From: an uncultured Pelagibacteraceae bacterium | GTDB taxonomy: Bacteria; Pseudomonadota; Alphaproteobacteria; Pelagibacterales; Pelagibacteraceae | Assembly: GCA_902524955.1 (NCBI GenBank) | Contig: CABZEY010000004.1 | Span: 1 to 64,000, forward strand | Length of the DNA stretch: 64,000 nt | Reading direction: 5' to 3' | Shown here: positions 44,029 through 56,457 of the stretch, in pieces | How positions within the stretch are numbered: the first letter of the stretch is position 1 | Layout: each line of letters opens with the position of its first letter | Program-made: the position numbers and the translations under genes | Notes under the pieces: generated by a model | Seen by the model: the letters and a program-made list of their open reading frames with translations, nothing else | Databases searched by the model: none | What the model was told of the DNA's origin: nothing

Positions 44029-45528
44029 TTATTTTATACGTGAAACTAGATTTATATAATTTAACATATTTTCTGAAACCTTTTCAGCACTTAATGAAAT
44101 TAAATCTAAAAGCAATGCTGGATAAAAACCTAAAACCAATGTCATTATAAATAAAGGTGCTAAGATAAGATACTCCCTTGCATTTAGATCGCTCAAACTT
44201 TTTATTTTTTCATTTTTAGTTTCACCAAATACAACTCTCCTATATAGCCAAAGACTATAACATGCAGAAAGAATTACTCCTATCGCAGCTAAAAATGCTA
44301 TCCAGTAATTAAATTTAAAAGCACCAATTAAAACTAAAATCTCACCGATAAAACCACTCGTTCCTGGTAGACCAAGACTACCCAAAGTAAATACCATAAA
44401 CATTGTAGCATATTTTGGCATACTATTTACCACTCCACCATATTTGGAAATTTCTCTTGTATGCATTCGGTCATATATCACTCCAACACACAAAAATAAT
44501 GCAGATGAAATTATTCCATGACTGATCATTTGGAATATACTTCCTTCTATGCCTTGTTTATTAAATACAAATATACCAATTGTTACAAAACCCATATGTG
44601 CAACAGAAGAGTATGCAATCAACTTTTTCATATCTTTCTGAACAAGTGCTACCAAAGAAGTATAAATAATTGCAATGATACTTAGAACAAACACTAAAGG
44701 CGCAAAATAAACTGAAGCATCTGGGAATAAACCTAAAGAAAATCTGATAAATCCATATCCTGCCATTTTCAATAAAATTGCAGCTAAAATAACTGAACCA
44801 GATGTAGGTGCTTCAACATGTGCGTCTGGTAACCATGTGTGTACAGGCCACATTGGTGTTTTTACAGCAAAAGATGCAAAAAATCCCAACCACAAATATT
44901 TTTGATAATCTTTATTAATTTGAATGTTCAAAAGTTTTTCTACATCTAACGTACCAGTGTCAAAGTATATATAAATTACTGATATCAACATAAATATTGA
45001 TCCAAAAAGTGTATAAAGAAAAAACTTAAAAGCTGAATAAACTCTTCTTTCACCACCCCAAATTCCAATGATTAAAAACATTGGAATCAATCCTGCTTCA
45101 AAAAAAAGATAAAATATAAATAAATCTAAAGAGCAAAAAACTCCTATCATCATTGTTTCCATTAAAAGTAATGCGATTAGAAATTCTCTTAATCTATTTT
45201 TGACACTGTTTATTGTTGCCAAGATGCATATTGGAGTGATGAAAGTTGTCAATAAAATGAATGATAATGATATGCCATCTATACCAACTTTATAATTTAC
45301 AAAATTAACTATCCATTCATGTTGTTCTATAAATTGAAAATTTGGGTCTTTATAATTAAAATTAACTAAAATTAAAATAGAAGCTAAAAAAGTCACTATA
45401 CTTGTTAATTGCGCAACATATCCAGAGGTCTTATCAACAAAATCCTTGTCACCCTTTATGAAAAGCAAAAACAGTACACCAATTAAAGGTATGAATATTA
45501 TTAATGACAATATTGGAATATCGCTCAT
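44029..45528 (-). CDS. nuoM: NADH-quinone oxidoreductase subunit M
   Basis: Antiporter-like proton-pumping subunit of complex I. Signatures are VGIDGISLSFILLTTFITPICILAT, FYLFFEAGLIPMFLIIGIWGGERRVYSAFKFFLYTLFGSIFML (conserved glutamate), VKTPMWPVHTWLPDAHVEAPTSGSVILAAILLKMAGYGFIRF, and MKKLIAYSSVAHMGFVTIGI. Length 499. It overlaps nuoL by 4 bp. Confidence 0.97.
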   Translation of the reverse strand: MSDIPILSLIIFIPLIGVLFLLFIKGDKDFVDKTSGYVAQLTSIVTFLASILILVNFNYKDPNFQFIEQHEWIVNFVNYKVGIDGISLSFILLTTFITPICILATINSVKNRLREFLIALLLMETMMIGVFCSLDLFIFYLFFEAGLIPMFLIIGIWGGERRVYSAFKFFLYTLFGSIFMLISVIYIYFDTGTLDVEKLLNIQINKDYQKYLWLGFFASFAVKTPMWPVHTWLPDAHVEAPTSGSVILAAILLKMAGYGFIRFSLGLFPDASVYFAPLVFVLSIIAIIYTSLVALVQKDMKKLIAYSSVAHMGFVTIGIFVFNKQGIEGSIFQMISHGIISSALFLCVGVIYDRMHTREISKYGGVVNSMPKYATMFMVFTLGSLGLPGTSGFIGEILVLIGAFKFNYWIAFLAAIGVILSACYSLWLYRRVVFGETKNEKIKSLSDLNAREYLILAPLFIMTLVLGFYPALLLDLISLSAEKVSENMLNYINLVSRIK

Positions 45529-47432
45529 ATTAATAAATAAGTAAGTAAAATTGTTAATCCAATTAAAATCACAAATGCATAATGGTATAAATATCCTGAT
45601 TGGAACAATACTGCACGTTCAGAAATAATTTTAATTATTTTTGCAAAACCATTTGGTCCGAAACCATCAATAAATTTAATATCACCTTTGTGCCAAAAAA
45701 AAGAACCTATTGCTTTAGACGGTCTTGTAAATATAAAATCATAAATTTCATCAAAATACCATTTGTTCAGTAAAAAATTATAAAATGGTAAATTTGAATT
45801 TTTAATATTCTCTAAGATATTTTCGTTTTTAATATACAAGAAATACGCGCCAACTATTACTAATAATCCAAATATTGGTGTTATCATCAAGAACCAAAGC
45901 GGTGGATGTTTTAAAATAAATTCATCTTTAAAAAAAATAGAAGTTCTCCAAAAATCTTGATGATCATTTCCAATAAATAAGTCTTTAAAAACAAAACCAG
46001 ATAAAGCAGCACCAAGAGTTAGCAAAAATAAAGGAATTAATATTACTAGCGGCGACTCGTGTATATTTTTATATTTATCACTCTCACCTCGATAATTTCC
46101 ATGAAATGTTTTATATATAAGTCTCCATGAATAAATTGATGTGAGTATGGCTGTTAAAACTCCAATAACAGTTGCGTAACCACCAAAATAACTGTTTGAA
46201 AAATAAGCTGCTTCTAAAATTGCATCTTTAGAGTAAAAACCAGACAATAATGGAAATCCGGTAATTGCTAGAGTACCAATAATCATAAAGATATATGTGA
46301 AAGGTATTTTTTTATAAATACCACCCATTTTAGTAATATCCTGTTCTTCATTAAGACTATGTATTACAGAACCGGCACACAAAAAAAGCAATGCTTTAAA
46401 AAAAGCATGGGTAAATAAATGAAATATTGCAATATGATATGCGCCTACTCCAGCGGCAAAAAACATATATCCTAACTGACTGCAAGTTGAATAAGCAATA
46501 ATTTTTTTTATATCATTTTGTACCAACCCAACTGTAGCGGCAAAAAAGGCTGTTGATGCACCAATTAAAATTATTAAATCTTTGGCGACCTCTGAATATT
46601 CAAATAATGGAGAACATCTTACAATTAGAAATACGCCAGCTGTAACCATCGTTGCAGCATGAATTAATGCTGATACTGGAGTTGGGCCCTCCATTGCATC
46701 CGGTAACCATGTGTGTAAAAATAACTGCGCAGATTTACCCATCGCGCCAATAAATAAAAATACACATATATATGTGATCAAACTTCCTTCATTTCCTAAA
46801 AAATATATTTTTTCATTTAACAAACTTGGCATTTTCTGAAATACATCTGAAAAATTAAGTGATCCTGTATATTTAAAAATCATAAAAACAGCGATAGCCA
46901 AACCAAAATCTCCAACACGATTAACTATGAAAGCCTTTATAGCAGCTGCATTTGCTGAAGGTTTTTTAAACCAAAATCCAATTAACAAGTAAGAAGCAAG
47001 ACCAACGCCTTCCCATCCAAAAAAAAGTTGTAAAAAATTGTCAGAAGTTACAAGCATTAACATTGCAAAAGTGAATAAAGACAAATATCCCATAAAACGA
47101 GGTTTATCTGGGTCATGTTGCATATAGCCTATTGAGTAAATATGGACTAAAAATGAGATAGAGGTTACAACGACTAACATTACAGAAGTAAGTGTATCGA
47201 TATAAATTGACCAATTTAAATTTAGATCACCACTAGCAATCCACTTAAAAATTACAAAATTTAAAACGCTTGAACCATTAATGAACAAATAAAGATAAAA
47301 AAATGACAGCACGGTTGAGACAAAAATTAAAAAACAGGTAATAACTTGTGATGCGATATCACCAATTTTTCTACCTAACAAACCCGCTATTAAAAAACCA
47401 AGTAATGGGGAGAATATTATTAAATAGGCCAT
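45525..47432 (-). CDS. nuoL: NADH-quinone oxidoreductase subunit L
   Basis: Distal proton-pumping subunit of complex I, with the long lateral helix at its C-terminus. Signatures are YIDTLTSVMLVVVTSISFLVHIYSIGYM, FFGWEGVGLASYLLIGFWF (conserved glutamate), KSAQLFLHTWLPDAMEGPTPVSALIHAATMVTAGVFLIVR, and DIKKIIAYSTCSQLGYMFFAAG. The 635 residues cover the whole subunit, including KWYFDEIYDFIF and the terminal helix. It starts 1 bp after the nuoK stop. Confidence 0.97.
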   Translation of the reverse strand: MAYLIIFSPLLGFLIAGLLGRKIGDIASQVITCFLIFVSTVLSFFYLYLFINGSSVLNFVIFKWIASGDLNLNWSIYIDTLTSVMLVVVTSISFLVHIYSIGYMQHDPDKPRFMGYLSLFTFAMLMLVTSDNFLQLFFGWEGVGLASYLLIGFWFKKPSANAAAIKAFIVNRVGDFGLAIAVFMIFKYTGSLNFSDVFQKMPSLLNEKIYFLGNEGSLITYICVFLFIGAMGKSAQLFLHTWLPDAMEGPTPVSALIHAATMVTAGVFLIVRCSPLFEYSEVAKDLIILIGASTAFFAATVGLVQNDIKKIIAYSTCSQLGYMFFAAGVGAYHIAIFHLFTHAFFKALLFLCAGSVIHSLNEEQDITKMGGIYKKIPFTYIFMIIGTLAITGFPLLSGFYSKDAILEAAYFSNSYFGGYATVIGVLTAILTSIYSWRLIYKTFHGNYRGESDKYKNIHESPLVILIPLFLLTLGAALSGFVFKDLFIGNDHQDFWRTSIFFKDEFILKHPPLWFLMITPIFGLLVIVGAYFLYIKNENILENIKNSNLPFYNFLLNKWYFDEIYDFIFTRPSKAIGSFFWHKGDIKFIDGFGPNGFAKIIKIISERAVLFQSGYLYHYAFVILIGLTILLTYLLI

Positions 47433-47433
47433 C

Positions 47434-47745
47434 TCAACCTTTTAAAGTATTAATGTCTTCTACATGAATACTTCCTTTATTACGAAAGAAAACAACTAAT
47501 ATTGCTAGACCAATAGCCGCTTCCCCAGCAGCAACAGTTAACACAAACATTGTAAATACTTGACCAACAATGTCCTGTAAATAGACAGAGAATGCAACTA
47601 AATTTATATTTACTGCTATTAAAATTAATTCTACAGACATCAAAAGTACAATCACATTCTTTCTATTTAAAAAAATACCAACTATTCCAATAGTAAAAAT
47701 TATTGAAGCTAAAAACAAATAGTGACCTAATGATATGTCAATCAT
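47434..47745 (-). CDS. nuoK: NADH-quinone oxidoreductase subunit K
   Basis: Small three-helix membrane subunit of complex I carrying two buried glutamates of the proton path. Seen as [47 protein letters not shown] and [37 protein letters not shown]. Length 103, standard. It overlaps nuoJ by 8 bp. Confidence 0.97.
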   Translation of the reverse strand: MIDISLGHYLFLASIIFTIGIVGIFLNRKNVIVLLMSVELILIAVNINLVAFSVYLQDIVGQVFTMFVLTVAAGEAAIGLAILVVFFRNKGSIHVEDINTLKG

Positions 47746-48358
47746 TTAATTTTACCCCTTTAAAACTTTCTACATCTTCTAATTGAACACTCTCGGATCT
47801 TTCGCGCGAAACTTGGGTTGTAATATCTTGTCTTTTAAGATTATCCTTCCTTCTGTATGTTAACAAAATTGCACCAATCATTGCCACTAATAAAATTAAA
47901 CCTGATATTTGAAAGTAATGAAGATATTCAGTATATAAAACGTTTCCAATTGCTTCTGTATTACTTAAATTACTATTAATTTTAATTTCAGATGTTTTTA
48001 TGAAAGTATCTCTATATTTCCACGTTCCAATCATTAATCCTATTTCTATTATTAAAACTAATCCAATTAAACCGCCAAAAGGTAAATAGTTTAAAAAACC
48101 AGATTTTAAATCACTATAATTTACATTAAGCATCATAACTACAAACAAGAACAATACTGCAACTGCACCTACGTAAACTATAAGGGTTAACATTCCCAAA
48201 AACTCTGCACCCATCATAATAAACAAACATGAAACACTTACAAAATCTAAAATTAAAAAGAATACTGCATGAATTGTATTTCTCGCTGAAATTACTGCTA
48301 TTGAAGATGCAATTGTTATAAAAGAAAACAAGTAAAAAACCAAACTGTGAGCTAACAT
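47738..48358 (-). CDS. nuoJ: NADH-quinone oxidoreductase subunit J
   Basis: Membrane subunit of complex I whose third helix carries the pi-bulge central to coupling. [54 protein letters not shown] is the conserved core. [19 protein letters not shown] is the last membrane helix. A charged C-terminal tail of about 30 residues follows ([21 protein letters not shown]), similar to alphaproteobacterial NuoJ. Length 206. Confidence 0.97.
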   Translation of the reverse strand: MLAHSLVFYLFSFITIASSIAVISARNTIHAVFFLILDFVSVSCLFIMMGAEFLGMLTLIVYVGAVAVLFLFVVMMLNVNYSDLKSGFLNYLPFGGLIGLVLIIEIGLMIGTWKYRDTFIKTSEIKINSNLSNTEAIGNVLYTEYLHYFQISGLILLVAMIGAILLTYRRKDNLKRQDITTQVSRERSESVQLEDVESFKGVKLND

Positions 48359-48360
48359 GC

Positions 48361-48846
48361 TTACCTATATTGTTTATCCAATTTGATATTATTTGCTATT
48401 TCAGTTTCCCATCGATCACCATTTTCTAAAAGTTTATCTTTTGTGTAATACAATTCTTCTCTGGTTTCGGTGGTAAATTCAAAATTGGGTCCTTGAACAA
48501 TTGCATCAACTGGGCAAGCTTCTTGGCATAAACCACAGTAAATACATTTTACCATATCAATATCATATCTAGTTGTTTTTCTAGAACCGTCTTCTTGAGG
48601 CTCAGCTTCGATTGTTATTGCTTGGGCAGGACAAGCAGCTTCACATAACTTACAAGCAATACATCTTTCCTCACCGTTGGGATACCTTCTTAACGCATGC
48701 TCACCTCTGAATCTTGGGCTAATTGTGCCCTTTTCAAAAGGATAGTTTATTGTAGCTTTTGGTTTAAAAATAAATTTCAAAGCTAAATATAAACCTTTTA
48801 CAAATTCACTTAAAAAAATAGTTTTTATTAATCTGTTAAACTTCAT
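48361..48846 (-). CDS. nuoI: NADH-quinone oxidoreductase subunit I
   Basis: Carries two 4Fe-4S clusters (N6a and N6b) in the peripheral arm of complex I, next to the quinone site. The two cluster motifs are [16 protein letters not shown] and [24 protein letters not shown]. The N-terminal amphipathic helix and [18 protein letters not shown] are typical. Length 161. It starts 1 bp after nuoH ends. Confidence 0.98.
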   Translation of the reverse strand: MKFNRLIKTIFLSEFVKGLYLALKFIFKPKATINYPFEKGTISPRFRGEHALRRYPNGEERCIACKLCEAACPAQAITIEAEPQEDGSRKTTRYDIDMVKCIYCGLCQEACPVDAIVQGPNFEFTTETREELYYTKDKLLENGDRWETEIANNIKLDKQYR

Positions 48847-48847
48847 G

Positions 48848-49852
48848 TTAATTTGTTGGTATCATTTTAAAATATACTAAAAAACCAGAAACAATTATCA
48901 CCCAAACTAGAGAGATTGGCAAAAACACTTTCCATCCAAGTCTCATAAGTTGGTCGTATCTATATCTTGGAACAATCGCTTTGATTAGCGCAAAAGCAAA
49001 AAATAGTAAAAAAATTTTTATTATCAACCAAATAGGAGGTGGTAGAACATTTAAAGGGTACTTATCGATTGGAGGTAGCCAGCCACCTAAAAATAATACG
49101 GAACCCATGGCACACATTAATAAAATATTTGCATACTCTCCTAACCAAAAAAGAGCATACATCATGCCTGAATACTCTGTTTGATATCCTGCCACTAATT
49201 CCGCTTCAGCCTCTGGTAAATCAAATGGTGGTCTGTTAGTTTCAGCAAGAGCAGAAATAAAAAAAATTACAAACATTGGAAAAAGTGGAATTGCAAACCA
49301 AATTTTCTTTTGTGCTATTACAATGTCAATTAAATTTAATGAACCCACGCACAATAATACGGTTACAATAACAAACCCTATTGAAACTTCATAAGAAACC
49401 ATTTGTGCTGCTGACCTTAAAGCACCTAAAAAAGGATATTTTGAGTTAGAAGCCCACCCAGCCATAATTATCCCATAAACACCTAAAGAAGACACGGCAA
49501 ATAGATAAAGAATTCCAACATTGATATTTGTCACATAAATGTTTTCTCCAAATGGTATAACAGCCCATGCAAGAAGTGCTAATGACATTGTAACCACAGG
49601 AGCAAGTATAAATATTATCTTATTAGATCCTGCTGGAATGACTATTTCTTTAAATATGTATTTTAAAGCATCTGCAACAGTTTGGAGTAGACCAAAAGGA
49701 CCAACTACATTTGGGCCTCTTCTTAGTTGTACTAAACCCCAAACTCTGCGATCTACCCAAACAATCATCGCTACAGCAATTAATACTGGGATGACTAAAG
49801 ATAAAATTTTCAAACTATCTAAAAAAATTATATTTAAATATTCATTTATCAT
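48848..49852 (-). CDS. nuoH: NADH-quinone oxidoreductase subunit H
   Basis: Membrane subunit that forms much of the ubiquinone chamber. Eight or so helices are seen, with the signatures [33 protein letters not shown] and [43 protein letters not shown], the acidic loop that couples quinone reduction. Length 334. It follows nuoG by 5 bp. Confidence 0.98.
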   Translation of the reverse strand: MINEYLNIIFLDSLKILSLVIPVLIAVAMIVWVDRRVWGLVQLRRGPNVVGPFGLLQTVADALKYIFKEIVIPAGSNKIIFILAPVVTMSLALLAWAVIPFGENIYVTNINVGILYLFAVSSLGVYGIIMAGWASNSKYPFLGALRSAAQMVSYEVSIGFVIVTVLLCVGSLNLIDIVIAQKKIWFAIPLFPMFVIFFISALAETNRPPFDLPEAEAELVAGYQTEYSGMMYALFWLGEYANILLMCAMGSVLFLGGWLPPIDKYPLNVLPPPIWLIIKIFLLFFAFALIKAIVPRYRYDQLMRLGWKVFLPISLVWVIIVSGFLVYFKMIPTN

Positions 49853-49857
49853 GTTTT

Positions 49858-51864
49858 TTAGGCACTAACTTTTTTATTTGCTATCTTAATTTTTTTGCAA
49901 TCATGCATTGTTTTTGAAGAACGAGCGATAATATTTGTTTGATAATAATCAATTTGATTTAATACTATTTTAAAATCTTTTTTTTCTTTATTATCAAATG
50001 TAAGATTAGTATAGTTTAACTCTGGCAACTTATCATATTCGCCCAAAGAAGGATATTCACTCACCATATTTTTTCTAAGTTCGTTAAAATTCTTAAAACC
50101 AAGGTTTATATTGTTACTATCTGCAATAATTGAAAAAATTTCCCAATCATCTTTTGCAAATCCTGGCGGATAACTTGATTTGTAAGATTTTTGTACTCTA
50201 CCTTCTAAATTAACAAAAGAGCCATTTTTTTCTGTATAAGCTGAAGATGGTAAAACAACATCTGCAATTGTAGAGTTTTCGCCACCATGAGATCCTTGAT
50301 AAATGATAAATTGATCATCATTTTTATTAATTGAGACTTCATCACAATTTACTAAGTAAAGTAAATCTGAATTGTAAACTTGTTTTAAATTTTTACTTTG
50401 TAAACCTAATTTTAATGATCCAACATTTGACGCAAATTGATGTAGAATATTAAAACCATTTAATTTATTGATTTTTTTTAATAAATTTTTAACAGACGAT
50501 ATTACATAACTTGAAATATCTGATGTTAACGCGCTTTCACCAACTATTATAGCTGGGTTTTTTGCCTCTTTTAATAGTTTAGACTCTGAAATTTTATTAT
50601 TAATTAAGTCATCTAATAGAGAAATATTATTTCCAAGTATTTTATAGTAATAATTTTGATCACCTGGGTCTCCAATAGAAAAAACATTACAACCACTATT
50701 TACTGCTTTTCTTATCCTATAATTTACAATTGTTGCCTCCAATCTTGGATTACAACCAATTAATAAAATAAAGTCACACTGGTCAATTTTGTTTATAGAA
50801 GTATTGAATGTAAAATTAAATTCGTCTGATGTATCAAACAAAATATCTTTTTGACGAAAATCAACTAATTGAGAATTGTAAAGTTTATTAAATAATTTCT
50901 TGAATGCATATCCCGTTTCCAAATCGACCAATTGACCTATCAAACCTCCAAAATCTTTTTTGTTTTTAGAATTTTGATTAATGAATTCTATCGCCTCATT
51001 CCATGAAACAGAGTGATATTTCCCATTTTTTTTAATATATGGTGTATCAATTCTATTATTTAATAAACCATCGCATGCATATCTAGTTTTATCTGAAATC
51101 CACTCTTCATTAATATCATCGTTTATTCTTGGTAAAACCCTTTTTACTTCCCAACCTTTTGTATCTACCCTAATATTAGATCCTACTGCATCCATTACAT
51201 CAATAGTTTCAATTTTATTTAATTCCCAAGGTCTTGCTTCATAAGAATAGGGCTTGGAAGTAAGTGCACCAACAGGACATAAATCAATTACATTACCGGA
51301 CATTTCTGACTCTACAGTCTTTTCAAGAAAAGTGGTAATTTCCATATTCTCTCCACGATTAACCGTTCCAATTTCAGCTATACCTGCCACTTCCTCAGAA
51401 AACCTAACACATCTTGTGCAATGTATGCATCTATTCATATGTGTCTTTATTAAAGGTCCCATATATTTTTGATTTACTGACCTTTTATTTAATTGATATC
51501 TTGATCTTCCACCTCCATAATTAAAAGCTTGATCTTGAAGATCACACTCTCCACCTTGATCACATATTGGACAATCTAGGGGATGATTAATTAATAAAAA
51601 TTCCATTACACCCTCTCTGGCTTTTTTAACCATATCCGTGTTGGTTTTGATAACTTGTCCATTTGAAACTGGCATAGCACATGAGGCAACTGGTTTTGCA
51701 GATTTATCAATTTCGACTAAACACATCCTGCAGTTTCCTGCTATTGATAATTTCTCATGATAACAAAACCTTGGTATTTCTTTTCCAGCAGTTTCACAGG
51801 CTTGAAGAACTGTTGATCCTGGCTCTACTTCAATCTCTATGTTGTCCACAGTTACTTTAATCAT
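49858..51864 (-). CDS. nuoG: NADH-quinone oxidoreductase subunit G
   Basis: Large iron-sulfur subunit of the electron input arm. The N-terminal 2Fe-2S domain has [34 protein letters not shown] and [14 protein letters not shown] bind the next clusters. A molybdopterin-oxidoreductase-like domain without cofactor follows from about residue 220. Length 668, slightly under the alphaproteobacterial norm of about 690. Its ATG overlaps the nuoF stop by one base. Confidence 0.97.
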   Translation of the reverse strand: MIKVTVDNIEIEVEPGSTVLQACETAGKEIPRFCYHEKLSIAGNCRMCLVEIDKSAKPVASCAMPVSNGQVIKTNTDMVKKAREGVMEFLLINHPLDCPICDQGGECDLQDQAFNYGGGRSRYQLNKRSVNQKYMGPLIKTHMNRCIHCTRCVRFSEEVAGIAEIGTVNRGENMEITTFLEKTVESEMSGNVIDLCPVGALTSKPYSYEARPWELNKIETIDVMDAVGSNIRVDTKGWEVKRVLPRINDDINEEWISDKTRYACDGLLNNRIDTPYIKKNGKYHSVSWNEAIEFINQNSKNKKDFGGLIGQLVDLETGYAFKKLFNKLYNSQLVDFRQKDILFDTSDEFNFTFNTSINKIDQCDFILLIGCNPRLEATIVNYRIRKAVNSGCNVFSIGDPGDQNYYYKILGNNISLLDDLINNKISESKLLKEAKNPAIIVGESALTSDISSYVISSVKNLLKKINKLNGFNILHQFASNVGSLKLGLQSKNLKQVYNSDLLYLVNCDEVSINKNDDQFIIYQGSHGGENSTIADVVLPSSAYTEKNGSFVNLEGRVQKSYKSSYPPGFAKDDWEIFSIIADSNNINLGFKNFNELRKNMVSEYPSLGEYDKLPELNYTNLTFDNKEKKDFKIVLNQIDYYQTNIIARSSKTMHDCKKIKIANKKVSA

Positions 51865-53147
51865 TATGCTATCTTTCTGTTAGCTAAATTAGAGCACTTT
51901 TCTTCCATTTGTTCTCTAAAATGTCTTAACAAACCTTGTATAGGCCAAGCAGCTGCTTCACCAAAAGCGCAAATGGTATGGCCTTCAATTTGTTTTGTTA
52001 CGTCAAGCAACATATCAATTTCGTGGATCTCTGATTCACCTCTATTAATTCTTTCCATCATTCTCCATAACCAACCCGATCCTTCACGACATGGTGTACA
52101 TTGACCACAACTCTCATGTTTATAAAATCTTGATATTCTTGAAATACATGAAACTATATCTTGAGATTTGTCTATAACTACTACTCCCGCTGTTCCCATT
52201 CCGCTGTTAGCTTCAATAAGAGAGTCAAAATCCATTAAAATGTTATCACAAACTTTTTTTGGTAATAGAGGCATCGATGACCCCCCTGGGATTACTGCTT
52301 GCAAATTATCCCACCCGCCAATTACTCCACCTGCATGAGTTTCTATTAGTTCCCTTAGAGGAATACTCATTTCTTCTTCAACATTGCATGGATTAACAAC
52401 GTTGCCAGAAATACAAAATATTTTTGTTCCTCTATTTTTTGGTCGACCAAAAGACGCAAACCAGTCTGCACCTCTTTTTAAAATTGATGGAACAACAGCA
52501 ATTGTTTCAACATTATTAACTATTGTTGGACAACCATAGAGACCTACGAGCGCAGGGAATGGTGGTTTCAATCTAGGCTGACCTTTGTTACCCTCTAAAC
52601 TTTCAAGTAAAGCAGTTTCTTCGCCGCAAATATAAGCTCCAGCACCAAAGTGAATATACATATCAAAATCCCAACCAGTGCCAGATGCATTTTTACCAAT
52701 TAGATTTTTTTTATATGCCTCATCAATTGCCTCTTGCAATATCTTTCCTTCATTGACGTACTCACCCCTAATATAAACATAACAAACTTTAGCACCTATT
52801 GCGTAAGCTGAGATTAACGACCCCTCGATCAACTTTTGAGGTTCATACCTTAATATATCCCTATCTTTGCATGTTCCAGGTTCAGACTCGTCTGCATTTA
52901 TAATTAAATAATGCGGTCTGTTGGGATATGGATCTTTTGGAGCAAAGGACCATTTCATTCCGGTAGGGAATCCCGCACCTCCTCTACCCCTTAACTCTGA
53001 TTTTTTAATTTCTTCAATTATCCAAGCTTTACCTTTAGCAATAATTTCATTTGTATCTTTCCAGTCCCCTCTTTTCAAAGCACTAGATAAATCACAGGAC
53101 TCGTCTCCGTATAAATTTTTAAATATTCTATTTTCGTCTTTAAGCAT
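51864..53147 (-). CDS. nuoF: NADH-quinone oxidoreductase subunit F
   Basis: NADH-binding subunit with FMN and cluster N3. [19 protein letters not shown] is the nucleotide-binding loop, [21 protein letters not shown] binds FMN, and [20 protein letters not shown] with a later HTICAFG cysteine holds the 4Fe-4S cluster. Length 427. It overlaps nuoE by 8 bp. Confidence 0.98.
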   Translation of the reverse strand: MLKDENRIFKNLYGDESCDLSSALKRGDWKDTNEIIAKGKAWIIEEIKKSELRGRGGAGFPTGMKWSFAPKDPYPNRPHYLIINADESEPGTCKDRDILRYEPQKLIEGSLISAYAIGAKVCYVYIRGEYVNEGKILQEAIDEAYKKNLIGKNASGTGWDFDMYIHFGAGAYICGEETALLESLEGNKGQPRLKPPFPALVGLYGCPTIVNNVETIAVVPSILKRGADWFASFGRPKNRGTKIFCISGNVVNPCNVEEEMSIPLRELIETHAGGVIGGWDNLQAVIPGGSSMPLLPKKVCDNILMDFDSLIEANSGMGTAGVVVIDKSQDIVSCISRISRFYKHESCGQCTPCREGSGWLWRMMERINRGESEIHEIDMLLDVTKQIEGHTICAFGEAAAWPIQGLLRHFREQMEEKCSNLANRKIA

Positions 53148-53742
53148 TTTTTAATAACGTTGTCCTTTTTTCGATTGGCTCTGAGCCTTTTCTTCCTGAT
53201 TGAGATCCAATGTTTGGTAGTCGTCCCTCTTTAAATCCGTTAAAAATTGTTTCTGCTTTTTCTGATGTCAAATCTTCATAATAATCTTTATTTATCTGAA
53301 CCATGGGAGCATTCACACACGCACCAAGACACTCTACTTCAATCCAAGAACTATCAAGATCTTCATTAATATAACCTGGTTTTTTGGATATTATTTTTTT
53401 GCATGCCTCAACAATTTTACCCGAGCCTCTTATCATACATGGAGTCGTTGTGCATACTTGAACAAAGTATTTTCCAACTGGAGCCAAATTATACATGGAA
53501 TAAAAAGTAGCTACTTCGTAAACTTTAATATACGTTGTATTAAGCATTGAAGCAATTAGCTCAATAGCTGCCAAAGGTATCCAATTATTATTTTGTTTTT
53601 GTGCGAGATATAACAAAGGCATTATGGCACTTTTTTTTTTAGTATCTGGATATTTTTTTAAAATATCTTTTATCTTTTCTTTATTTTCCTCCGAAAAAAT
53701 AAATGAAGCTGGTTGATTTTTTGCAATGTGCTTACCACTCAT
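53140..53742 (-). CDS. nuoE: NADH-quinone oxidoreductase subunit E
   Basis: Small 2Fe-2S subunit (cluster N1a). Cluster cysteines lie in [11 protein letters not shown] and [15 protein letters not shown]. The helical N-terminal part has [26 protein letters not shown]. Length 200. It overlaps nuoD by 4 bp. Confidence 0.97.
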   Translation of the reverse strand: MSGKHIAKNQPASFIFSEENKEKIKDILKKYPDTKKKSAIMPLLYLAQKQNNNWIPLAAIELIASMLNTTYIKVYEVATFYSMYNLAPVGKYFVQVCTTTPCMIRGSGKIVEACKKIISKKPGYINEDLDSSWIEVECLGACVNAPMVQINKDYYEDLTSEKAETIFNGFKEGRLPNIGSQSGRKGSEPIEKRTTLLKNA

Positions 53743-54914
53743 CGGTCTACTTCTCCAAAAACTATATCCATTGAGCCTAATAATGCTGGTACATCGGCAA
53801 GCATGTGTCCTTTAATTAAGTAATCCATTGCTTGAAGGTGTACAAAACCTGGTGCTTTAATTTTACATCTGTATGGTTTGTTTGAACCATCTGCAATTAA
53901 GTAAACGCCAAATTCACCTTTTGGAGCTTCAACAGCAGCATAGGTTTCGCCTGCTGGCACACTGTATCCCTCTGTATAAAGTTTAAAATGGTTTATTAAA
54001 GCTTCCATAGATTTTTTCATCTCTGATCTTTTGGGAGGCCCCACCTTTGTATCCAAAGTCATTATTGGTCCATCTGGTAAATTTGATAAGGCTTGATTAA
54101 TAATTTTTACACTCTCTCTCATTTCTTCAATACGACAAAGATATCTATCATAACAGTCACCATTTTTACCCGTCGGAACTTTAAATTGAAAATTTTCATA
54201 TCCATCATAAGGTTGAGATTTTCTTAAATCCCAAGGTATACCAGATCCTCTGATCATAACGCCTGAAAAACCATGATCTAGTGCTTCCTGAGCTGAAACT
54301 ATACCTATATCAACATTTCGTTGTTTAAAAATTCTATTGTCCGTTAATAAAGACTCAAGGTCGTCAATTACTTTTGGAAATGACTTACAAAAATCTAAAA
54401 TGTCCTTATCTAATCCAGTAGGTAGATCAATATGTACACCACCTGGTCTAAAATAATTTGCATGTAATCTAGATCCAGAAACTCTCTCATAAAATACCAT
54501 TAATTTTTCTCTTTCTTCAAAACCCCACAAAGAAGGAGTTAAGGCTCCAACATCCAAAGCCTGAGTTGTAATATTTAATATATGACTTAAAATTCTTCCA
54601 ATTTCACAAAATGCAATTCGAATATTTTTAGCTCTTATCGGTACATCAATATTTAAGAGTTTTTCTACTGCTAAAGCAAAAGCATGCTCCTGATTCATTG
54701 GTGCTACATAATCCAGTCTATCAAAATATGGAATTGCTTGCATGTAAGTTTTATGCTCAATGAGTTTCTCAGTGCCTCGATGCAATAATCCTATGTGTGG
54801 ATCAGCTCTTTCAACAACTTCTCCATCTAACTCTAAAATCAATCTTAGCACTCCATGAGCTGCAGGGTGCTGAGGTCCAAAATTAAGATTTACAGTTTTA
54901 AATTCTTTTGACAT
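53739..54914 (-). CDS. nuoD: NADH-quinone oxidoreductase subunit D
   Basis: 49-kDa-type subunit that forms the quinone pocket with NuoB. Signatures are [60 protein letters not shown], and [42 protein letters not shown] at the end. Length 391. It is separate from nuoC, unlike the NuoCD fusion of E. coli, and overlaps nuoC by one base. Confidence 0.98.
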   Translation of the reverse strand: MSKEFKTVNLNFGPQHPAAHGVLRLILELDGEVVERADPHIGLLHRGTEKLIEHKTYMQAIPYFDRLDYVAPMNQEHAFALAVEKLLNIDVPIRAKNIRIAFCEIGRILSHILNITTQALDVGALTPSLWGFEEREKLMVFYERVSGSRLHANYFRPGGVHIDLPTGLDKDILDFCKSFPKVIDDLESLLTDNRIFKQRNVDIGIVSAQEALDHGFSGVMIRGSGIPWDLRKSQPYDGYENFQFKVPTGKNGDCYDRYLCRIEEMRESVKIINQALSNLPDGPIMTLDTKVGPPKRSEMKKSMEALINHFKLYTEGYSVPAGETYAAVEAPKGEFGVYLIADGSNKPYRCKIKAPGFVHLQAMDYLIKGHMLADVPALLGSMDIVFGEVDR

Positions 54915-55513
54915 TATTTATTATTCTTTTCTTGCTCTTGTTTAATGTATTCAGGACTTTGCCATGGGCTCCTAAAATCAAAATCTCTGTAAGCTTGCTG
55001 TAAATTTACAGGACCATACATAACTTTTTTCTTTTCTGGATCGTATCTAACTTCTTTGTAACCAGTTAATGGGAAATCTTTTCTTAAAGGAAAACCTTCG
55101 AAACCGTAATCTGTTAATATTCTTCGAAGATCAGGATGTTTGTCAAAAGATATACCATGCATATCAAATACCTCCCTTTCTAACCAATTCGCTGAAGGAA
55201 AAATACCTGTTAATGTTTGAATACTTTTTTTATCTTCTATTTGTAATTTAATCGTTATCCTTAAATTATTTTCATGGCTTAAAAGTAAGTAAATAACTTC
55301 AAAACGTTTTTCTTTATTAGGATAATCTACAGCAAGAATATCTACAAGTTGCCTAAATTTTAATTCAGGATGCTTTTTTAATTGAATAATATTTTCAACT
55401 ATATTTTCATTTTTACTGTGACACACCAAGCTGTTATTGATAATTTTTATATCAAGAAAAGAAAATCCCGAACTTTTTTCTAAAACCAATTTAATTTCAT
55501 TCAGACTTTTCAT
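54914..55513 (-). CDS. nuoC: NADH-quinone oxidoreductase subunit C
   Basis: 30-kDa-type peripheral subunit. The signature is [63 protein letters not shown]. The C-terminal FRDFDF-type segment ([13 protein letters not shown]) is typical of alphaproteobacteria. Length 199. It begins 2 bp after nuoB. Confidence 0.97.
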   Translation of the reverse strand: MKSLNEIKLVLEKSSGFSFLDIKIINNSLVCHSKNENIVENIIQLKKHPELKFRQLVDILAVDYPNKEKRFEVIYLLLSHENNLRITIKLQIEDKKSIQTLTGIFPSANWLEREVFDMHGISFDKHPDLRRILTDYGFEGFPLRKDFPLTGYKEVRYDPEKKKVMYGPVNLQQAYRDFDFRSPWQSPEYIKQEQEKNNK

Positions 55514-55515
55514 AG

Positions 55516-56037
55516 TTATCTTTCTAACGATCCTTCTCTTCTAATTTTCTTCTGCAATTGTAAAATCGCATATAACAAAGCCTCAGCACTTGGAGGACAT
55601 CCAGGAACATAAATGTCTACTGGTACAATTCGATCGCAACCTCTGACAACAGAATACGAATAATGATAGTAGCCACCGCCGTTTGCACAGCTACCCATTG
55701 AAATTACATAACGTGGTTCAGGCATTTGATCATAAACTTTTCTTAAAGCCGGAGCCATTTTATTAGTCAACGTGCCAGCTACAATCATTACATCTGATTG
55801 CCTCGGTGAAGCTCTAGGTGCAGCACCAAACCTTTCTAAATCATACCTAGGCATAGAAGCTTGCATCATTTCTACAGCGCAACAAGCAAGACCGAAGGTC
55901 ATCCAATGTAATGAACCTGTTCTTGCCCAGTTAATTAAAGTATCACTTGCGATTGTAACAAACCCTTTTTCAGCAAACTCTTCTGCTACTTCCTTGAACT
56001 CTTCTGGGATTTTATCTAATTTAGTTACTGCACTCAT
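55516..56037 (-). CDS. nuoB: NADH-quinone oxidoreductase subunit B
   Basis: Holds the terminal 4Fe-4S cluster N2 that reduces quinone. The tandem cysteines are in [13 protein letters not shown], and the remaining ligands in [46 protein letters not shown]. Length 173. It lies 9 bp after nuoA. Confidence 0.98.
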   Translation of the reverse strand: MSAVTKLDKIPEEFKEVAEEFAEKGFVTIASDTLINWARTGSLHWMTFGLACCAVEMMQASMPRYDLERFGAAPRASPRQSDVMIVAGTLTNKMAPALRKVYDQMPEPRYVISMGSCANGGGYYHYSYSVVRGCDRIVPVDIYVPGCPPSAEALLYAILQLQKKIRREGSLER

Positions 56038-56046
56038 ACTATTTAA

Positions 56047-56415
56047 TTACTCCCAATCCAATGCTCCCTTTTTCCATTCGTAAATAAACCCTACTGTAAG
56101 TATTAATAAAAAAAACATCATTGACCAAAAACCAAGTAGGCCAATATTGCCTAATGACACCGCCCATGGAAATAAAAACGCAACTTCTAAATCAAATATT
56201 ATGAATAAAATTGCTACTAGATAAAAACGAACATCAAATTTCATTCTAGAGTCATCAAAAGCTTCAAAGCCACATTCGTAAGCTGACAATTTTTCAGGAT
56301 CAGGGTTGCTTGGCGAAAAAAGGAAATTTGCAAATATAAAAGCAAAACCTAGACCAATAGATATAAATAAGAATATTAATATAGTAGCGTAATCTCTTAA
56401 AAAATCGAATAACAT
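56047..56415 (-). CDS. nuoA: NADH-quinone oxidoreductase subunit A
   Basis: First gene of the nuo operon; three-helix membrane subunit. Signatures are [57 protein letters not shown]. The cysteine loop (YECGFE) is the one that reports on active/deactive states in related enzymes. Length 122. A 58-bp gap separates it from gpsA, holding a candidate promoter and a palindrome. Confidence 0.97.
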   Translation of the reverse strand: MLFDFLRDYATILIFLFISIGLGFAFIFANFLFSPSNPDPEKLSAYECGFEAFDDSRMKFDVRFYLVAILFIIFDLEVAFLFPWAVSLGNIGLLGFWSMMFFLLILTVGFIYEWKKGALDWE

Positions 56416-56423
56416 TGATCATG

Positions 56424-56451
56424 TTTATATACATAATCAAGACTGGTTAAA
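56424..56451 (-). promoter_or_regulatory. Candidate nuo operon promoter
   Basis: On the minus strand a -10-like TATAAA (56429-56424) lies 16 bases after a weak -35-like TTTAAC (56451-56446). It ends 8 bases from the nuoA ATG, so the leader would be very short or absent. AT-rich sequence makes such matches easy, so this is a weak call supported mainly by the gap and the large operon downstream. Confidence 0.3.
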
Positions 56452-56457
56452 TGGGTA